Source: RPQJ01 sp046347155 (lineage in GTDB: Bacteria; Pseudomonadota; Gammaproteobacteria; Steroidobacterales; Steroidobacteraceae). From it: a DNA stretch of 64,000 bases. The position numbers were made by a program, and so were the translations under genes. Shown piece by piece: positions 1-9,233 of this stretch. The notes beneath the pieces were generated by a model, which worked only from the letters and a program-made list of their open reading frames with translations, ran no database searches and was not told the origin of the DNA. Position 1 is the first letter of the stretch. Every line of letters begins with the position of its first letter. The DNA lies in contig JAXMGT010000001.1 of assembly GCA_046347155.1 (NCBI GenBank), positions 868,001 to 932,000 on the forward strand, written 5' to 3'.

Positions 1-308
1 TGAACCTGCCCGACATCGCCGAACTCTGGCGCCGCGGCAGCGTGGTCTCCTCGTGGCTGCTCGACCTGACCGCGACGGCACTGCTCGAGGACCCGGCGCT
101 CTCGAAGTTCGCCGGGCGCGTCTCGGACTCGGGCGAGGGGCGCTGGACGATCAAGGCGGCGATCGACGAGGCGGTGCCCGCACCGGTGCTCACGACCGCG
201 CTGTACGAGCGCTTCAGTTCGCGCGGCGAGGCCGACTTCCAGAACAAGCTGCTGTCGGCACTGCGCTTCCAGTTCGGCGGGCACCACGAGAAGCCCGCGG
301 GCACCTGA
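1..308 (+). CDS. gnd: 6-phosphogluconate dehydrogenase, C-terminal end (partial)
   Basis: This is the last ~101 codons of a 6-phosphogluconate dehydrogenase, open at the left edge in the frame that starts at base 3. The enzyme oxidatively decarboxylates 6-phosphogluconate to ribulose 5-phosphate in the cytosol. The visible part is the all-helical C-terminal domain, with the typical segments IAELWRRGSVVSSWLLDL and WTIKAAIDEAVPAPVLT, and a tail resembling the NAD-preferring (GndA/YqeC-like) short form. Zwf starts 16 bases downstream and pgl follows it, which is the pathway order and supports the call. The N-terminal Rossmann domain lies outside the window, so cofactor preference cannot be judged. 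Confidence 0.9.
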   Translation, partial: NLPDIAELWRRGSVVSSWLLDLTATALLEDPALSKFAGRVSDSGEGRWTIKAAIDEAVPAPVLTTALYERFSSRGEADFQNKLLSALRFQFGGHHEKPAGT

Positions 309-324
309 CGACGGGACGCCGCAC

Positions 325-1701
325 ATGAACCCGAACCATTCCGACGCGCTGGTGTTCTTCGGCGCGACCGGCGACCTCGCCTACAAGAAGATCTTCCCGT
401 CGCTGATGGCGATGCTGAAGCGCGGGCACCTCACGGTGCCGGTGATCGGCGTCGCGAAGGCGGGGTGGGGGATCGAGCAGCTGCGGGCGCGGGCGCGGGA
501 CAGCCTCGAGAAGCACGGCGGCGGCGTGGACGAGGCCGCGTTCGCGCAGTTCTGCGGTCTCTTGCGCTACGTGGACGGCGACTACGGCGACGACGCGACG
601 TTCGCGGCGCTGCGGCGGGAGCTCGGCGGCGCGGAGCGGCCGGCCCATTACCTCGCGATCCCGCCGGTGCTGTTCGCGACCGTGATCGAGAAGCTGGCGC
701 AGTCCGGCTGCACGCGCGGCGCTCGGGTGATCGTCGAAAAGCCGTTCGGCACCGACCTCGCCTCGGCACAGCGGCTGAACCGGGTGCTGCACGCGTGCTT
801 CGACGAGAAGTCGGTCTTCCGGATCGACCACTACCTCGGCAAGCGCCCGGTCCACAACATGATCTTCACGCGCTTCGCGAATGCGCTGCTCGAGTCGTTC
901 TGGAACCGCAAGCACATCGAGAGCGTGCAGATCACGATGGCCGAGTCGTTCGGCATCCAGGGGCGCGGCGCGTTCTACGACCAGACGGGCACGGTCCGCG
1001 ACGTGATCCAGAACCACCTGTTCCAGGTGCTCGCCAACCTGGCGATGGAACCGCCCGTGCGCACGGACGCGGAGTCGATCCGCGACGAGAAGGTCAAGGT
1101 GCTGAAGGCGATTCCGCCGATCGCGCCCGAGGACCTGGTGCGCGGACAGTTCCGCGGCTACCTCGACGAGCCGGGCGTCGCGAAGGGTTCGAAGACCGAG
1201 ACGTTCGCGGCGTTGAGGCTGCGCGTGAATTCGTGGCGCTGGCAGGGCGTGCCGTTCTACATCCGCGCCGGCAAGTCGTTGCCGGTCACCTGCACCGAGG
1301 TGTTGCTGCGGCTGCGGCCGTCGCCGGTGGTCTTCCCGCAGTGCCGGCCGGTGCCGAACCACGTGCGCTTCCGGGTCAGCCCGGAAGTCGAAGGCGCGTT
1401 CGCGCTGACGGTGATGGACGCCGACGACAGCATGGTCGGGCAGCAGGCGGAGATGATGGTCAGCCAGCGGCCGGCCGCGGGCGAGATGGACGCGTACGAG
1501 CGCGTGCTCGGCGACGCGATGGAAGGCGACGCGACGCTCTTCGCCCGCGAGGACTACGTCGAGGAAGCCTGGCGCATCGTCGACCCGGTCCTCGGGCGGG
1601 ACCTGCCGGTGCACGCGTACGAACCGGGCACCTGGGGCCCGGCCGAGGTCGCCGCGGTCACGCCTCGGGGCGGATGGGCGGACCCGGTCCCGCGGACGTG
1701 A
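325..1701 (+). CDS. zwf: glucose-6-phosphate 1-dehydrogenase
   Basis: Cytosolic enzyme that oxidises glucose 6-phosphate to 6-phosphogluconolactone with NADP/NAD, the entry step of the oxidative pentose phosphate route. The 458-residue product has the N-terminal nucleotide-binding motif GATGDLAYKK (about 13-22) and the active-site signature RIDHYLGK at 166-173, whose His and Lys bind substrate. EKPFGTDLASA lies just before it. Length is slightly short of the usual 480-500. ATG at 325 is the natural start because the family begins just before the GATGDL loop. The stop overlaps the pgl GTG start by 4 bases, indicating translational coupling. Confidence 0.97.
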   Translation: MNPNHSDALVFFGATGDLAYKKIFPSLMAMLKRGHLTVPVIGVAKAGWGIEQLRARARDSLEKHGGGVDEAAFAQFCGLLRYVDGDYGDDATFAALRRELGGAERPAHYLAIPPVLFATVIEKLAQSGCTRGARVIVEKPFGTDLASAQRLNRVLHACFDEKSVFRIDHYLGKRPVHNMIFTRFANALLESFWNRKHIESVQITMAESFGIQGRGAFYDQTGTVRDVIQNHLFQVLANLAMEPPVRTDAESIRDEKVKVLKAIPPIAPEDLVRGQFRGYLDEPGVAKGSKTETFAALRLRVNSWRWQGVPFYIRAGKSLPVTCTEVLLRLRPSPVVFPQCRPVPNHVRFRVSPEVEGAFALTVMDADDSMVGQQAEMMVSQRPAAGEMDAYERVLGDAMEGDATLFAREDYVEEAWRIVDPVLGRDLPVHAYEPGTWGPAEVAAVTPRGGWADPVPRT

Positions 1702-2405
1702 CGAGGAACGCTCCGGACGTCGAGGTGTACGACGACGCGGCGGCGGTTGCCGCGGCGGCGGCATCGCGGATCGCAGCCGCGGCGCGGACGGCCGTCGCGG
1801 CCCGGGGCCGGTTCGTGTTCGCCGTGAGCGGCGGCCGGACGCCGTGGTTGATGCTCGCGCGGCTCGCCGACCTCGACGTGCCCTGGGCGTCCGTGCACCT
1901 GCTGCAGGTGGACGAGCGGGCCGCGCCGGACGGCGATCCGGACAGGAACCTCACGCACCTGCGCACGTCGCTGCTCGCACGCGTGCCGCTGCCGGCGTCG
2001 CAGGTGCACGCGATGCCCGTCGGGGAAGCCGACCTCGAGGCGGCCGCGCGCGGGTACGCGGCGACGCTCGAGGCGGTGGCCGGGCGGCCGCCGGTGATCG
2101 ACCTGGTGCACCTCGGGCTCGGCCCGGACGGCCACACGGCGTCGCTGGTGCCGGGCGACGCGTCGCTCTCGGCGGCCGATCGCAGCGTCGCGACCGCGGG
2201 GCCGTACCAGGGCCGGCGGCGCCTGACGCTCACGTTTCCGGCGCTCGACGCCGCGCGCGAGGTGATGTTCGTCGTGACCGGCGCCGACAAGGCGCCGATG
2301 CTCGGCCGTCTGGTCGCCGGCGACTCGGGCATCCCGGCCGGCCGGGTGCGTGCGGAGCGGATGGTCGTGCTCGCCGACCGGGACGCCGCGGGCCGCAGCG
2401 CGTGA
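1698..2405 (+). CDS. pgl: 6-phosphogluconolactonase
   Basis: Hydrolyses 6-phosphogluconolactone to 6-phosphogluconate, linking Zwf and Gnd. GTG at 1698 overlaps the zwf stop (GTGA) and gives a 235-residue protein. This fits the DevB/Pgl family; the longer upstream reading lies inside zwf and is rejected. Family motifs are present in order: FAVSGGRTPW near residue 40, QVDERAAPDGDPDRN, and LGLGPDGHTASLVPG, which carries the catalytic region. The N-terminus is rich in alanine and arginine helices. The gene overlaps the next one by 4 bases (GTGA again), so it sits inside a tightly coupled carbon-metabolism operon. Confidence 0.95.
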   Translation: MTRNAPDVEVYDDAAAVAAAAASRIAAAARTAVAARGRFVFAVSGGRTPWLMLARLADLDVPWASVHLLQVDERAAPDGDPDRNLTHLRTSLLARVPLPASQVHAMPVGEADLEAAARGYAATLEAVAGRPPVIDLVHLGLGPDGHTASLVPGDASLSAADRSVATAGPYQGRRRLTLTFPALDAAREVMFVVTGADKAPMLGRLVAGDSGIPAGRVRAERMVVLADRDAAGRSA

Positions 2406-3205
2406 CGACCGAATTCGCCGCGATGCCGAACTTCCGCGACGCCGGCGGCCACCCGACCGTCGACGGCGCGCGGATGCGACGTGGATTCCTCTATCGGTCC
2501 GACCACGGTGCGGCGCTCGGCCCGGACGACGCGTCGCGGCTCGCATCGCTCGGGCTGCGCACGGTCTTCGACCTGCGCACGTCCGCGGAGGCGGCGATGG
2601 ACCCCGGTCACACGCCCGCTGGTGCGCGGCGCGTGAGCCTCGACGTGCTCGCGGACGAGCGGGACGGTGCGCCGGCGCGGATCATCGCGATGCTGTCGAA
2701 TCCCCGCGCGGCCAGTGCGGAACTCGGTGATGGCCGGGCCGCGGAAATGTTCTCGCGCGTGTACCGGTCGCTCGTCTCTTCCCCGAGCGCGGTGGCGGGC
2801 TGGCGTCGCTTCTACCTCGGCCTGCTCGACGAGCACGGGGCGCCGGCACTCGTGCACTGCACGACCGGCAAGGACCGCACCGGCTGGGCGTGCGCGGCGC
2901 TGCAGTCGCTGGTCGGCGTGCCCCGCGAGGCCGTGTACGGGGATTTCCTGGCGAGCACGCCCCGGATCCTGGGCAAGTACCGCGCGCACCTCGCCGCGTT
3001 CGCCGCGGCGGGCGGCGATCCCGCGGTGCTGACGCCGGTGCTCGGCGTGCTTCCCGAATACCTCGACGCCGCATTCGACGAGGTGCGGCTGCGACACGGC
3101 GGCATCGAGGCCTGGTTCGTTGATGGTCTCGGGCTCGGCGACGAGCCGGTCGCGGCCCTGCGCGAACTGGCCGTCGAGCGCACGGGCCCGGTGGCCCCGG
3201 CATGA
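2402..3205 (+). CDS. tyrosine-protein phosphatase, Y_phosphatase3 family
   Basis: A 267-residue cytosolic protein of the bacterial tyrosine/serine phosphatase family (PtpA/IphP/LipA-like). It begins with MPNFRDAGGHPT, the family's NFRDxGG opening, and carries the P-loop HCTTGKDRTG with nucleophile Cys153 and Arg159 (C-x5-R). The Lys-Asp inside the loop is typical of members that can also act on phosphoinositides. GTG at 2402 overlaps pgl by 4 bases and the stop overlaps glgX by 4 bases. A phosphatase wedged between pgl and glgX suggests a role in sugar-phosphate or glycogen control, but its substrate is unknown. Confidence 0.88.
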   Translation: MTTEFAAMPNFRDAGGHPTVDGARMRRGFLYRSDHGAALGPDDASRLASLGLRTVFDLRTSAEAAMDPGHTPAGARRVSLDVLADERDGAPARIIAMLSNPRAASAELGDGRAAEMFSRVYRSLVSSPSAVAGWRRFYLGLLDEHGAPALVHCTTGKDRTGWACAALQSLVGVPREAVYGDFLASTPRILGKYRAHLAAFAAAGGDPAVLTPVLGVLPEYLDAAFDEVRLRHGGIEAWFVDGLGLGDEPVAALRELAVERTGPVAPA

Positions 3206-5280
3206 CGGCCGCGACCCGGTCCCCGCGCGACGCCTGCGTGCCCGGGCTCGCGCTCGGCGCCACGCCGCACGCGGAGGGCGTTTCGTTCGGGCTGTACGCG
3301 CCGCGGGCCTCGGCCGTCGAACTGCTGCTGTTCGACGGACCCGCGGTGCCCGGCCCGTCCCGCGTGATCGAGATGCCGGCCGAGCGTCGCACGCGCCATT
3401 ACTGGCGGGTCGACGTGCCCGGGATCGGTGCCGGGCAGGTGTACGGCTACCGGGCCCACGGGCCGGCCGGGGGCGGGCTACGATTCGACCCGGGCAAGCT
3501 GCTGCTCGACCCGTACGGACGTTGCCTGGCCCGGCCGGGCCGCTACGACCGCGAGGCGGCGAGCCGACCGGGCGACAACTGCGCCACCGCGATGCGCAGC
3601 GTCGTCGTCGATGCCGCCGCGTACGACTGGGAGGGCGACCGTCGTCCGTGCCATGCCGGCGCGCGCTCGGTGATCTACGAACTGCACGTCGGTGGCTACA
3701 CGCGCAACCCGAATTCCGGCGTCGCACCCGGCCTGCGCGGCACCTACGCCGGGCTCGTCGCCAAGATCCCGCACCTGCGCGACCTCGGGATCACCGCGGT
3801 CGAACTGCTGCCCGTGTTCGCGTTCGACGAGCAGGCGGCGCCGGCCGGGCTCGTGAACTTCTGGGGCTACCAGCCGGTTTCGTTCTTCGCACCGCACCCG
3901 GGCTACTCGAACGCGACCGAACCCACGCGCGTGCTCGACGAGTTCCGGGACATGGTCAAGGCGCTGCACGCGGCGGGGATCGAGGTGATCCTCGACGTCG
4001 TCTACAACCACACGGCCGAGGGCGACGACGGCGGGCCCACCCTGTGCCTGCGCGGCCTCGCGAACGACGACTACTACCTGCTCGGCCCCGACGGACGGGC
4101 GGCGGACTACACCGGCTGCGGCAATACGCTGAACGCCAATCGCGCGGTGGTCCGGCGGCTGATCACGGACAGCCTGCGGTGGTGGACCCGCGAGATGCGC
4201 GTCGACGGCTTCCGGTTCGACCTGGCCTCGGTGCTGGCGCGCGACGAGTCGGGCCGCCCGATGGCGGCGCCGCCGGTGGTCTGGGACGTCGACACCGACC
4301 CGGCGCTCGCCGACGCGCGGCTGGTCGCCGAGGCCTGGGACGCCGCAGGCCTCTACCAGGTGGGCAGTTTCGCCGGCGACCGCTGGAAGGAATGGAACGG
4401 ACGGTTCCGCGACGACGTGCGTGCGTTCCTGCGCGGTGACGACGACACGGTCGGGGCGTTCGCGTCGCGCCTGATCGGCAGCCCGGACATCTACGCGCAC
4501 GAGGGCCGCGAGCCGGAACAGAGCGTCAACTTCGTCGCCTGCCACGACGGCTACACGCTCAACGACCTCGTCACCTACTCGCGCAAGCACAACGAGGCCA
4601 ACCTCGAGGGCAACCGCGACGGCGGCGACGACAACCGCAGCTGGAATTGCGGCGTCGAAGGGCCTAGCGACGACCCGGCCATCGAGGCGCTGCGCGCCCG
4701 GCAGGTGCGCAACTTCCTCGCGGTGACGCTGCTGTCGGCCGGCACGCCGATGCTGCTCGCGGGCGACGAGTTCCGCCGTACGCAACTGGGCAACAACAAC
4801 GCCTACTGCCACGACGACGAGCGCACCTGGGTGGACTGGTCGCTCGCGGCGCGCCACGCGGACCTCGTGCGCTTCGTGCGGTCGCTGGTCGCGCTGCGCA
4901 CGGGCCGGGAGCTGGCGCCCGGGCGCGAGCACGCGAGCCTTGGCGAGGTGCTCGACCGCGCCGCGCCGCGCTGGAGCGGCGTGCGGCTCGGCGAACCCGA
5001 CTGGCGCGGCTGCTCGCATTCGATCGCATTGACGACGCGCCTGCCCGGGGACGGGCTGCGCCTGCACCTGGTCGTGAACGCGTGGCGGGAGCCGCTCGAG
5101 TTCGAGGTGCCGCCGCCCGAGGCCGGCGGCTGGCGACGCTGCGTCGACACGGCGCTGCCTTCGCCGCGTGATGCGCTCGACTGGGTGCACGCTCCGGCCG
5201 TGGCCGGACGCTGCACGGTCGCGCCGCACGCGCTCGTGCTGCTGCTGGAGCCGGCTGCCGGGACGAACGGGCACCGGTAA
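3202..5280 (+). CDS. glgX: glycogen debranching enzyme GlgX
   Basis: GH13 isoamylase-type enzyme that removes alpha-1,6 branches from limit dextrins in glycogen breakdown. The 692-residue product has an N-terminal CBM48-like beta domain (about 1-150) and a TIM barrel. The barrel carries DVVYNHTAEG (about 265-274), nucleophile Asp340 in GFRFDLAS, acid/base Glu377 in VAEAWD, and the transition-state Asp in FVACHDGYTLND. Length is normal for GlgX. ATG at 3202 overlaps the phosphatase stop (ATGA). Placement after zwf-pgl ties glycogen mobilisation to the pentose phosphate route. No clear terminator follows; an 81-base gap leads to the cytochrome gene. Confidence 0.95.
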   Translation: MTAATRSPRDACVPGLALGATPHAEGVSFGLYAPRASAVELLLFDGPAVPGPSRVIEMPAERRTRHYWRVDVPGIGAGQVYGYRAHGPAGGGLRFDPGKLLLDPYGRCLARPGRYDREAASRPGDNCATAMRSVVVDAAAYDWEGDRRPCHAGARSVIYELHVGGYTRNPNSGVAPGLRGTYAGLVAKIPHLRDLGITAVELLPVFAFDEQAAPAGLVNFWGYQPVSFFAPHPGYSNATEPTRVLDEFRDMVKALHAAGIEVILDVVYNHTAEGDDGGPTLCLRGLANDDYYLLGPDGRAADYTGCGNTLNANRAVVRRLITDSLRWWTREMRVDGFRFDLASVLARDESGRPMAAPPVVWDVDTDPALADARLVAEAWDAAGLYQVGSFAGDRWKEWNGRFRDDVRAFLRGDDDTVGAFASRLIGSPDIYAHEGREPEQSVNFVACHDGYTLNDLVTYSRKHNEANLEGNRDGGDDNRSWNCGVEGPSDDPAIEALRARQVRNFLAVTLLSAGTPMLLAGDEFRRTQLGNNNAYCHDDERTWVDWSLAARHADLVRFVRSLVALRTGRELAPGREHASLGEVLDRAAPRWSGVRLGEPDWRGCSHSIALTTRLPGDGLRLHLVVNAWREPLEFEVPPPEAGGWRRCVDTALPSPRDALDWVHAPAVAGRCTVAPHALVLLLEPAAGTNGHR

Positions 5281-5361
5281 GATGGGAGGCGGCCCGGTCG
5301 TCCGAGATCGGGTCGCCCGGGTGCGGCGGGGTCGCCGCGGCTTCGATGGGAGTCGATTAAC

Positions 5362-6600
5362 GTGATTGCATCGGACCTCGTTCGATCGTCCGGCCGCCGC
5401 GCCGGCCTGTTCTTCGTGCTGGCGCTGTCGGTCGGTACCGCGGTCGCCGCCTCGACACCCGCGACCACGCAGGTCGAGCGCGGCCGATACCTCGCGACGG
5501 CGGGCGACTGCATCTCCTGCCACACCGGACCCGGCGGCAAGCCGTTCGCCGGCGGCGGAAAGCTCGACACGCCGTTCGGGTACCTGCTCGCGCCGAACAT
5601 CACGCCGGACGACGAGACGGGCATCGGCCGCTGGAGCGCCGACGACCTGTACCGTGCGATGCACGAGGGCGTGAATCGGCACGGCCAGGACCTCTACCCC
5701 GCGATGCCGTACACCTCGTACACGCTCGTGACGCGCGAGGACAGCGACGCGATCTACGCCTACCTGCGCACGCTCGGACCGGTGAAGAACGACGTGGACG
5801 TCAACCAGCTGCGATTCCCGTTCAACCAGCGCTGGTCGATGGCCTTCTGGCGCGAACTCTATTTCACGCCGGGCACGTTCGAGCCGGTGGCCGGGCAGTC
5901 GGCCGAATGGAACCGGGGCGCCTACCTGGTCGAGGGCCTCGAGCACTGCAGCGCCTGCCACTCGCCGCGCAACGTGATGGGCGCGACCGAGACGAAGCAC
6001 GAGTACACGGGCGCCGAGATCGACGGGTGGTTCGCCCCGAACCTGTCTTCGAACCTGTCGACCGGACTCGGCGAGTGGAGCGTTGGCGACATCGCGACCT
6101 ACCTGAAGACCGGCAGCCGGCCGGGGCACACGACGACGTTCGGCCCGATGGCCGAGGTCGTGCACAACAGCACGAGCCACCTGACGGACGCCGACCTGAA
6201 TGCGATGGCGACCTACCTGAAGGCGCTGCCGCCGGAATCGTCGCTGCGGGCGGCGAAGCCGGCTCCGTCGCAGTGGAAGACCCACGCTGCGTCGCTCTAC
6301 ATGGATCACTGCAGCGCCTGCCACCAGTCGGGCGGCCGCGGGATGCCGGGCTTCTTCCCGCCGCTCGCCGGCAACGGCGCGGTGATCGCGCCCGACCCGG
6401 GCAACGTGCTGCAGGCGGTGCTGAACGGCATCCCGATGCAGAACGGCTACATCGCGATGCCGTCGTTCGCGGAGCAGCTTTCGAACCAGCAGATCGCCGA
6501 CATCGCGAACTACGTGCGCACGAACTGGGGCAACACGGCCGTGCCCAATGCGACGGCGGACGAGGTCGCCAAGCTGCGCGCCGCGATGCCGTCCAAATGA
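5362..6600 (+). CDS. tri-haem cytochrome c (alcohol/gluconate dehydrogenase cytochrome subunit type)
   Basis: Exported 412-residue protein with a signal peptide (hydrophobic segment about 14-30) and three c-type haem sites: CISCH at 50-54, CSACH at 196-200 and CSACH at 317-321. Spacing and flanking sequence match the tri-haem subunit of membrane-bound alcohol, gluconate, sorbitol and aldehyde dehydrogenases, which passes electrons to ubiquinone or an oxidase. No flavin, PQQ or molybdenum catalytic subunit is encoded next to it, so its electron donor is unknown. GTG at 5362 has GGGAG upstream. The stop overlaps the next gene by 4 bases, suggesting the two products work together. Confidence 0.9.
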   Translation: MIASDLVRSSGRRAGLFFVLALSVGTAVAASTPATTQVERGRYLATAGDCISCHTGPGGKPFAGGGKLDTPFGYLLAPNITPDDETGIGRWSADDLYRAMHEGVNRHGQDLYPAMPYTSYTLVTREDSDAIYAYLRTLGPVKNDVDVNQLRFPFNQRWSMAFWRELYFTPGTFEPVAGQSAEWNRGAYLVEGLEHCSACHSPRNVMGATETKHEYTGAEIDGWFAPNLSSNLSTGLGEWSVGDIATYLKTGSRPGHTTTFGPMAEVVHNSTSHLTDADLNAMATYLKALPPESSLRAAKPAPSQWKTHAASLYMDHCSACHQSGGRGMPGFFPPLAGNGAVIAPDPGNVLQAVLNGIPMQNGYIAMPSFAEQLSNQQIADIANYVRTNWGNTAVPNATADEVAKLRAAMPSK

Positions 6601-7871
6601 AGACCACGCAACGACGCCTGCTCGTCGCGCTCGCGGCCCTGCTGCTCATCGCGGCCGTGTGGGCCGGGCTCGCGGCGCTCAGGCCGCTGCCCGACCGCAC
6701 GTTCACGCTGGCGACCGGTCCCGTGGGCAGCGCGTACGAGGCGTACGGCCGCCGCTACCAGGCGCTGCTCGCCCGCAGCGGCGTCGAGGTGAAGCTCGTC
6801 GCGACCGCGGGCACCTACGAAAACGTCGAGAAGATGCTCGACCCCAAGGCGGGCGTGAGCGCCGGCTTCATCCAGGCGGGCAGCGTCACCGAAGACGGCG
6901 CCCCCGGGCTGCTGTCGCTCGGGACGATGTTCTACGAGCCGCTCTGGGTGTTCTGCCGCTGCGAGCCCGACGACCTCGACTTCCACGAGCGCCTGGGGCG
7001 GCGGGTGTCGATCGGTCCGGACGGCGGCGCGACCCGCGCGCTGGTGCTGCGCATCTTCAAGATGAACGGCATCGATCCGGCACGGTTCGAACTGCTCGGT
7101 TACGCGCCGGAGAAGGCGGCCGACGAACTGATCGCCGGCCGGATCGACGCGGCGATCATCGACACCGCCTGGGAATCGCCGGCCGTCCAGAAACTGATGG
7201 CCGACCGGTCGATCCACCTCGTGGGCTACCCGCGTGCCGATGCCTACGTGGCGCTGATGCCGTTCCTCAGCAAGGTCGTGCTGCCCGAGGGCGTGGCCAG
7301 CCTCGCGGAGAACCGTCCCCCGAAGGACGTCGTGCTCATTGCGCCGAAGGCGAGCCTCGCCGTGCGCGAGGACCTGCACCCGGCGCTGCAGTACCTGCTG
7401 ATCGACGCGGCGCAACGGATCCACGGCGGGCCCGGCGTCTTCAACGCCGCCGGCACGTTCCCGGCACCCGAGATGATCGACCTGCCTCTCAGCGCCGAGG
7501 CACAGCACATGTACCGCAGCGGGCCGTCGTTCCTGCGCCGCCACCTGCCGTTCTGGCTCGCCGAGCTCGGCCAGCGGCTGCTGCTCGTCGTGATCCCGCT
7601 GGTCGGACTGATCTATCCGGTGACCAAGCTGGTGCCGGAGGCCTGGCGCTGGGAGATGGGGCGCCGGCTGCAACGCGCCTACCGCGACCTGCGGAGCATC
7701 GAACGCGGGCTGATCGACACGGCCCCGGGGCCCGAACGCGCCGAGTGGCACGCGCGCCTCGACGAACTCGAGGCGCGCGTGCAGGCGCTGCGGCTGCCCG
7801 ACTCGTACGCGGCGCCGGCCTACGAACTGAAGCAGAACATCCGGTTCGTCCAGGAGCGGCACTCGCGCTGA
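6597..7871 (+). CDS. TAXI-family TRAP-type solute-binding protein, membrane-anchored
   Basis: A 424-residue protein with an N-terminal membrane segment or uncleaved signal (about 7-28). A periplasmic binding domain of the TAXI family follows, beginning LATGPVGSAYEAYGRRYQ, with later family motifs SIGPDGGATRALVLRIF and the IIDTAW region. A second membrane helix lies near residues 320-340 (LLLVVIPLVGLIYPV), followed by a charged helical tail. Standard TAXI proteins work with a DctQM-type permease; none is nearby. ATG at 6597 overlaps the cytochrome stop (ATGA). A sensor or scaffold role beside the cytochrome is possible but not shown. Confidence 0.85.
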   Translation: MKTTQRRLLVALAALLLIAAVWAGLAALRPLPDRTFTLATGPVGSAYEAYGRRYQALLARSGVEVKLVATAGTYENVEKMLDPKAGVSAGFIQAGSVTEDGAPGLLSLGTMFYEPLWVFCRCEPDDLDFHERLGRRVSIGPDGGATRALVLRIFKMNGIDPARFELLGYAPEKAADELIAGRIDAAIIDTAWESPAVQKLMADRSIHLVGYPRADAYVALMPFLSKVVLPEGVASLAENRPPKDVVLIAPKASLAVREDLHPALQYLLIDAAQRIHGGPGVFNAAGTFPAPEMIDLPLSAEAQHMYRSGPSFLRRHLPFWLAELGQRLLLVVIPLVGLIYPVTKLVPEAWRWEMGRRLQRAYRDLRSIERGLIDTAPGPERAEWHARLDELEARVQALRLPDSYAAPAYELKQNIRFVQERHSR

Positions 7872-7881
7872 CGAGCGCGGC

Positions 7882-9210
7882 TCAGGCCATCCCGGCCTCG
7901 AGCAGCGCCGCTTCCTGCGCCTCCGGCGCGAGCTTCGGGCAGTGCCGCGACAGGTTCGCGAGCAGCGCGACGAGCCACGGCGCGTGCAGGCCCACGAGCA
8001 GCTTGCCCGTCGTGAGCAGGGCGACCGATGTCGCGCGTTCGGGGTCGGCCCAGCAGAAGATGTTCGCGAAGCCGAGGTGCCCGAAGGCCCGCTCGGTGTC
8101 CGGACCGTACATCCCGAACGGCCGCGCGCCGAGCATCATGCCTGCCGAGTAGCGCAGCGGCAGCATCAACGAGCGGTCGATCTCCGGCTTGCCGACCTCG
8201 GCGATCGCTCGCCGCACCGTAAGCGGCTGGAAGACGCGGCGCCGACCGGCCCGGCCGCCGTCGAGCAGGCACTGGAAGAACCGGGAGCATTCGTCGGCCG
8301 TGCCGACGCCGTTGCCGGCCGGAATCACCGCCCGGTAGTAGCGCGGGTCGTTCGAGATCCCGACGGCGTGCCTGAGCGGTGCGCCGATCGCGCGACGCAG
8401 GTACAGGTCCGCGCCCGCGTCGAAGCGGAACCCGGTGACGTAGTTCCGTGCGACGCGGCCGAGCGTCCGGCCGCGCGCGCCGAAGTCGAGCGTCTCGAGT
8501 CCCATCGGCGAGGCGACGTGCTTGCGGAAGAACGAGCGGAAGGACTCGCCGGACACCTTTTCGACCAGGTCGGCGATCACGAAGCCCGACGTCAGTGCGT
8601 GGTAGGCGTGGTGTTCGCCCGGCCGGTCGGGTGCGGTCTGGTAGATCAGGCGCAGGATCGCCTTCGGGTCGAGCAGCAGTTCCGGGACGTCGAGGCCCCG
8701 GGTCGGCACCGTCGGGATGCCCGCCTTGTGGCACAGCAGCTGGTAGATCGTGATGTCGCGCTTGCCGTTCTGCCCGAACGCCGGCACGTAGTGGCTCACT
8801 GGGTCGAGCAGGCTGAGGGCCTTGTGCTCCGACAGCAGGTGGACGGTCATCGCCGCCATTGCCTTGCTCGCCGAGAAGATGCACACCGGCGTCTCGGGCG
8901 TCATCGGCACCGGTCGCTCGCCACGGTCCCCGGGGCCGTTGCCGCGGGCGTGGCCGATCGCGCGCTTCAGCACGATCTGTCCGTGTCGCCGCACGACCAT
9001 CGAGATCCCCGGATGCATCCCGGTCGCGTAGATGCGCTCGACCGAGCGCCAGATCGCGTCCACCCCGGCGCGCGTCATGCCGACGCGGCCGGGATCCGTT
9101 TCCTCGTTTCCGGCGATCCGGGTGACGGAGCCCAGGTCCGCCGGCACGTCGGCGGACTCGACCACGGTACGGCGAAGCGGGGCGGGGATCCGGCGCAGCA
9201 AGTCGAACAT
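7882..9210 (-). CDS. serine hydrolase, beta-lactamase/esterase class C family
   Basis: A 442-residue protein of the class C beta-lactamase, EstB and LACTB fold. The active-site motif S-x-x-K is SASK at 113-116 (CIFSASKAMAA), and an HKAGIPTVP segment follows about 60 residues later, as in this family. ATG at 9210 is chosen because GGAGGTTCC sits directly upstream on this strand; a longer reading runs into the neighbouring gene. No signal peptide is evident, so it is probably cytosolic, as are EstB-type esterases. The upstream minus-strand gene ends 23 bases away, so the two likely share a transcript. The substrate is unknown. Confidence 0.88.
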   Translation of the reverse strand: MFDLLRRIPAPLRRTVVESADVPADLGSVTRIAGNEETDPGRVGMTRAGVDAIWRSVERIYATGMHPGISMVVRRHGQIVLKRAIGHARGNGPGDRGERPVPMTPETPVCIFSASKAMAAMTVHLLSEHKALSLLDPVSHYVPAFGQNGKRDITIYQLLCHKAGIPTVPTRGLDVPELLLDPKAILRLIYQTAPDRPGEHHAYHALTSGFVIADLVEKVSGESFRSFFRKHVASPMGLETLDFGARGRTLGRVARNYVTGFRFDAGADLYLRRAIGAPLRHAVGISNDPRYYRAVIPAGNGVGTADECSRFFQCLLDGGRAGRRRVFQPLTVRRAIAEVGKPEIDRSLMLPLRYSAGMMLGARPFGMYGPDTERAFGHLGFANIFCWADPERATSVALLTTGKLLVGLHAPWLVALLANLSRHCPKLAPEAQEAALLEAGMA

Positions 9211-9233
9211 GGAACCTCCGGGGGAGGCGCGGC

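Noticed and set aside
214..1764. Long minus-strand open frame opposite zwf
   Set aside because: It is a GC-rich shadow: Arg-rich translation with no domain, and zwf on the other strand is a clear family member.
3478..6324. 948-codon minus-strand open frame over glgX and the cytochrome gene
   Set aside because: It is antisense to two well-supported genes and is rich in Arg, Val and His with no motif.
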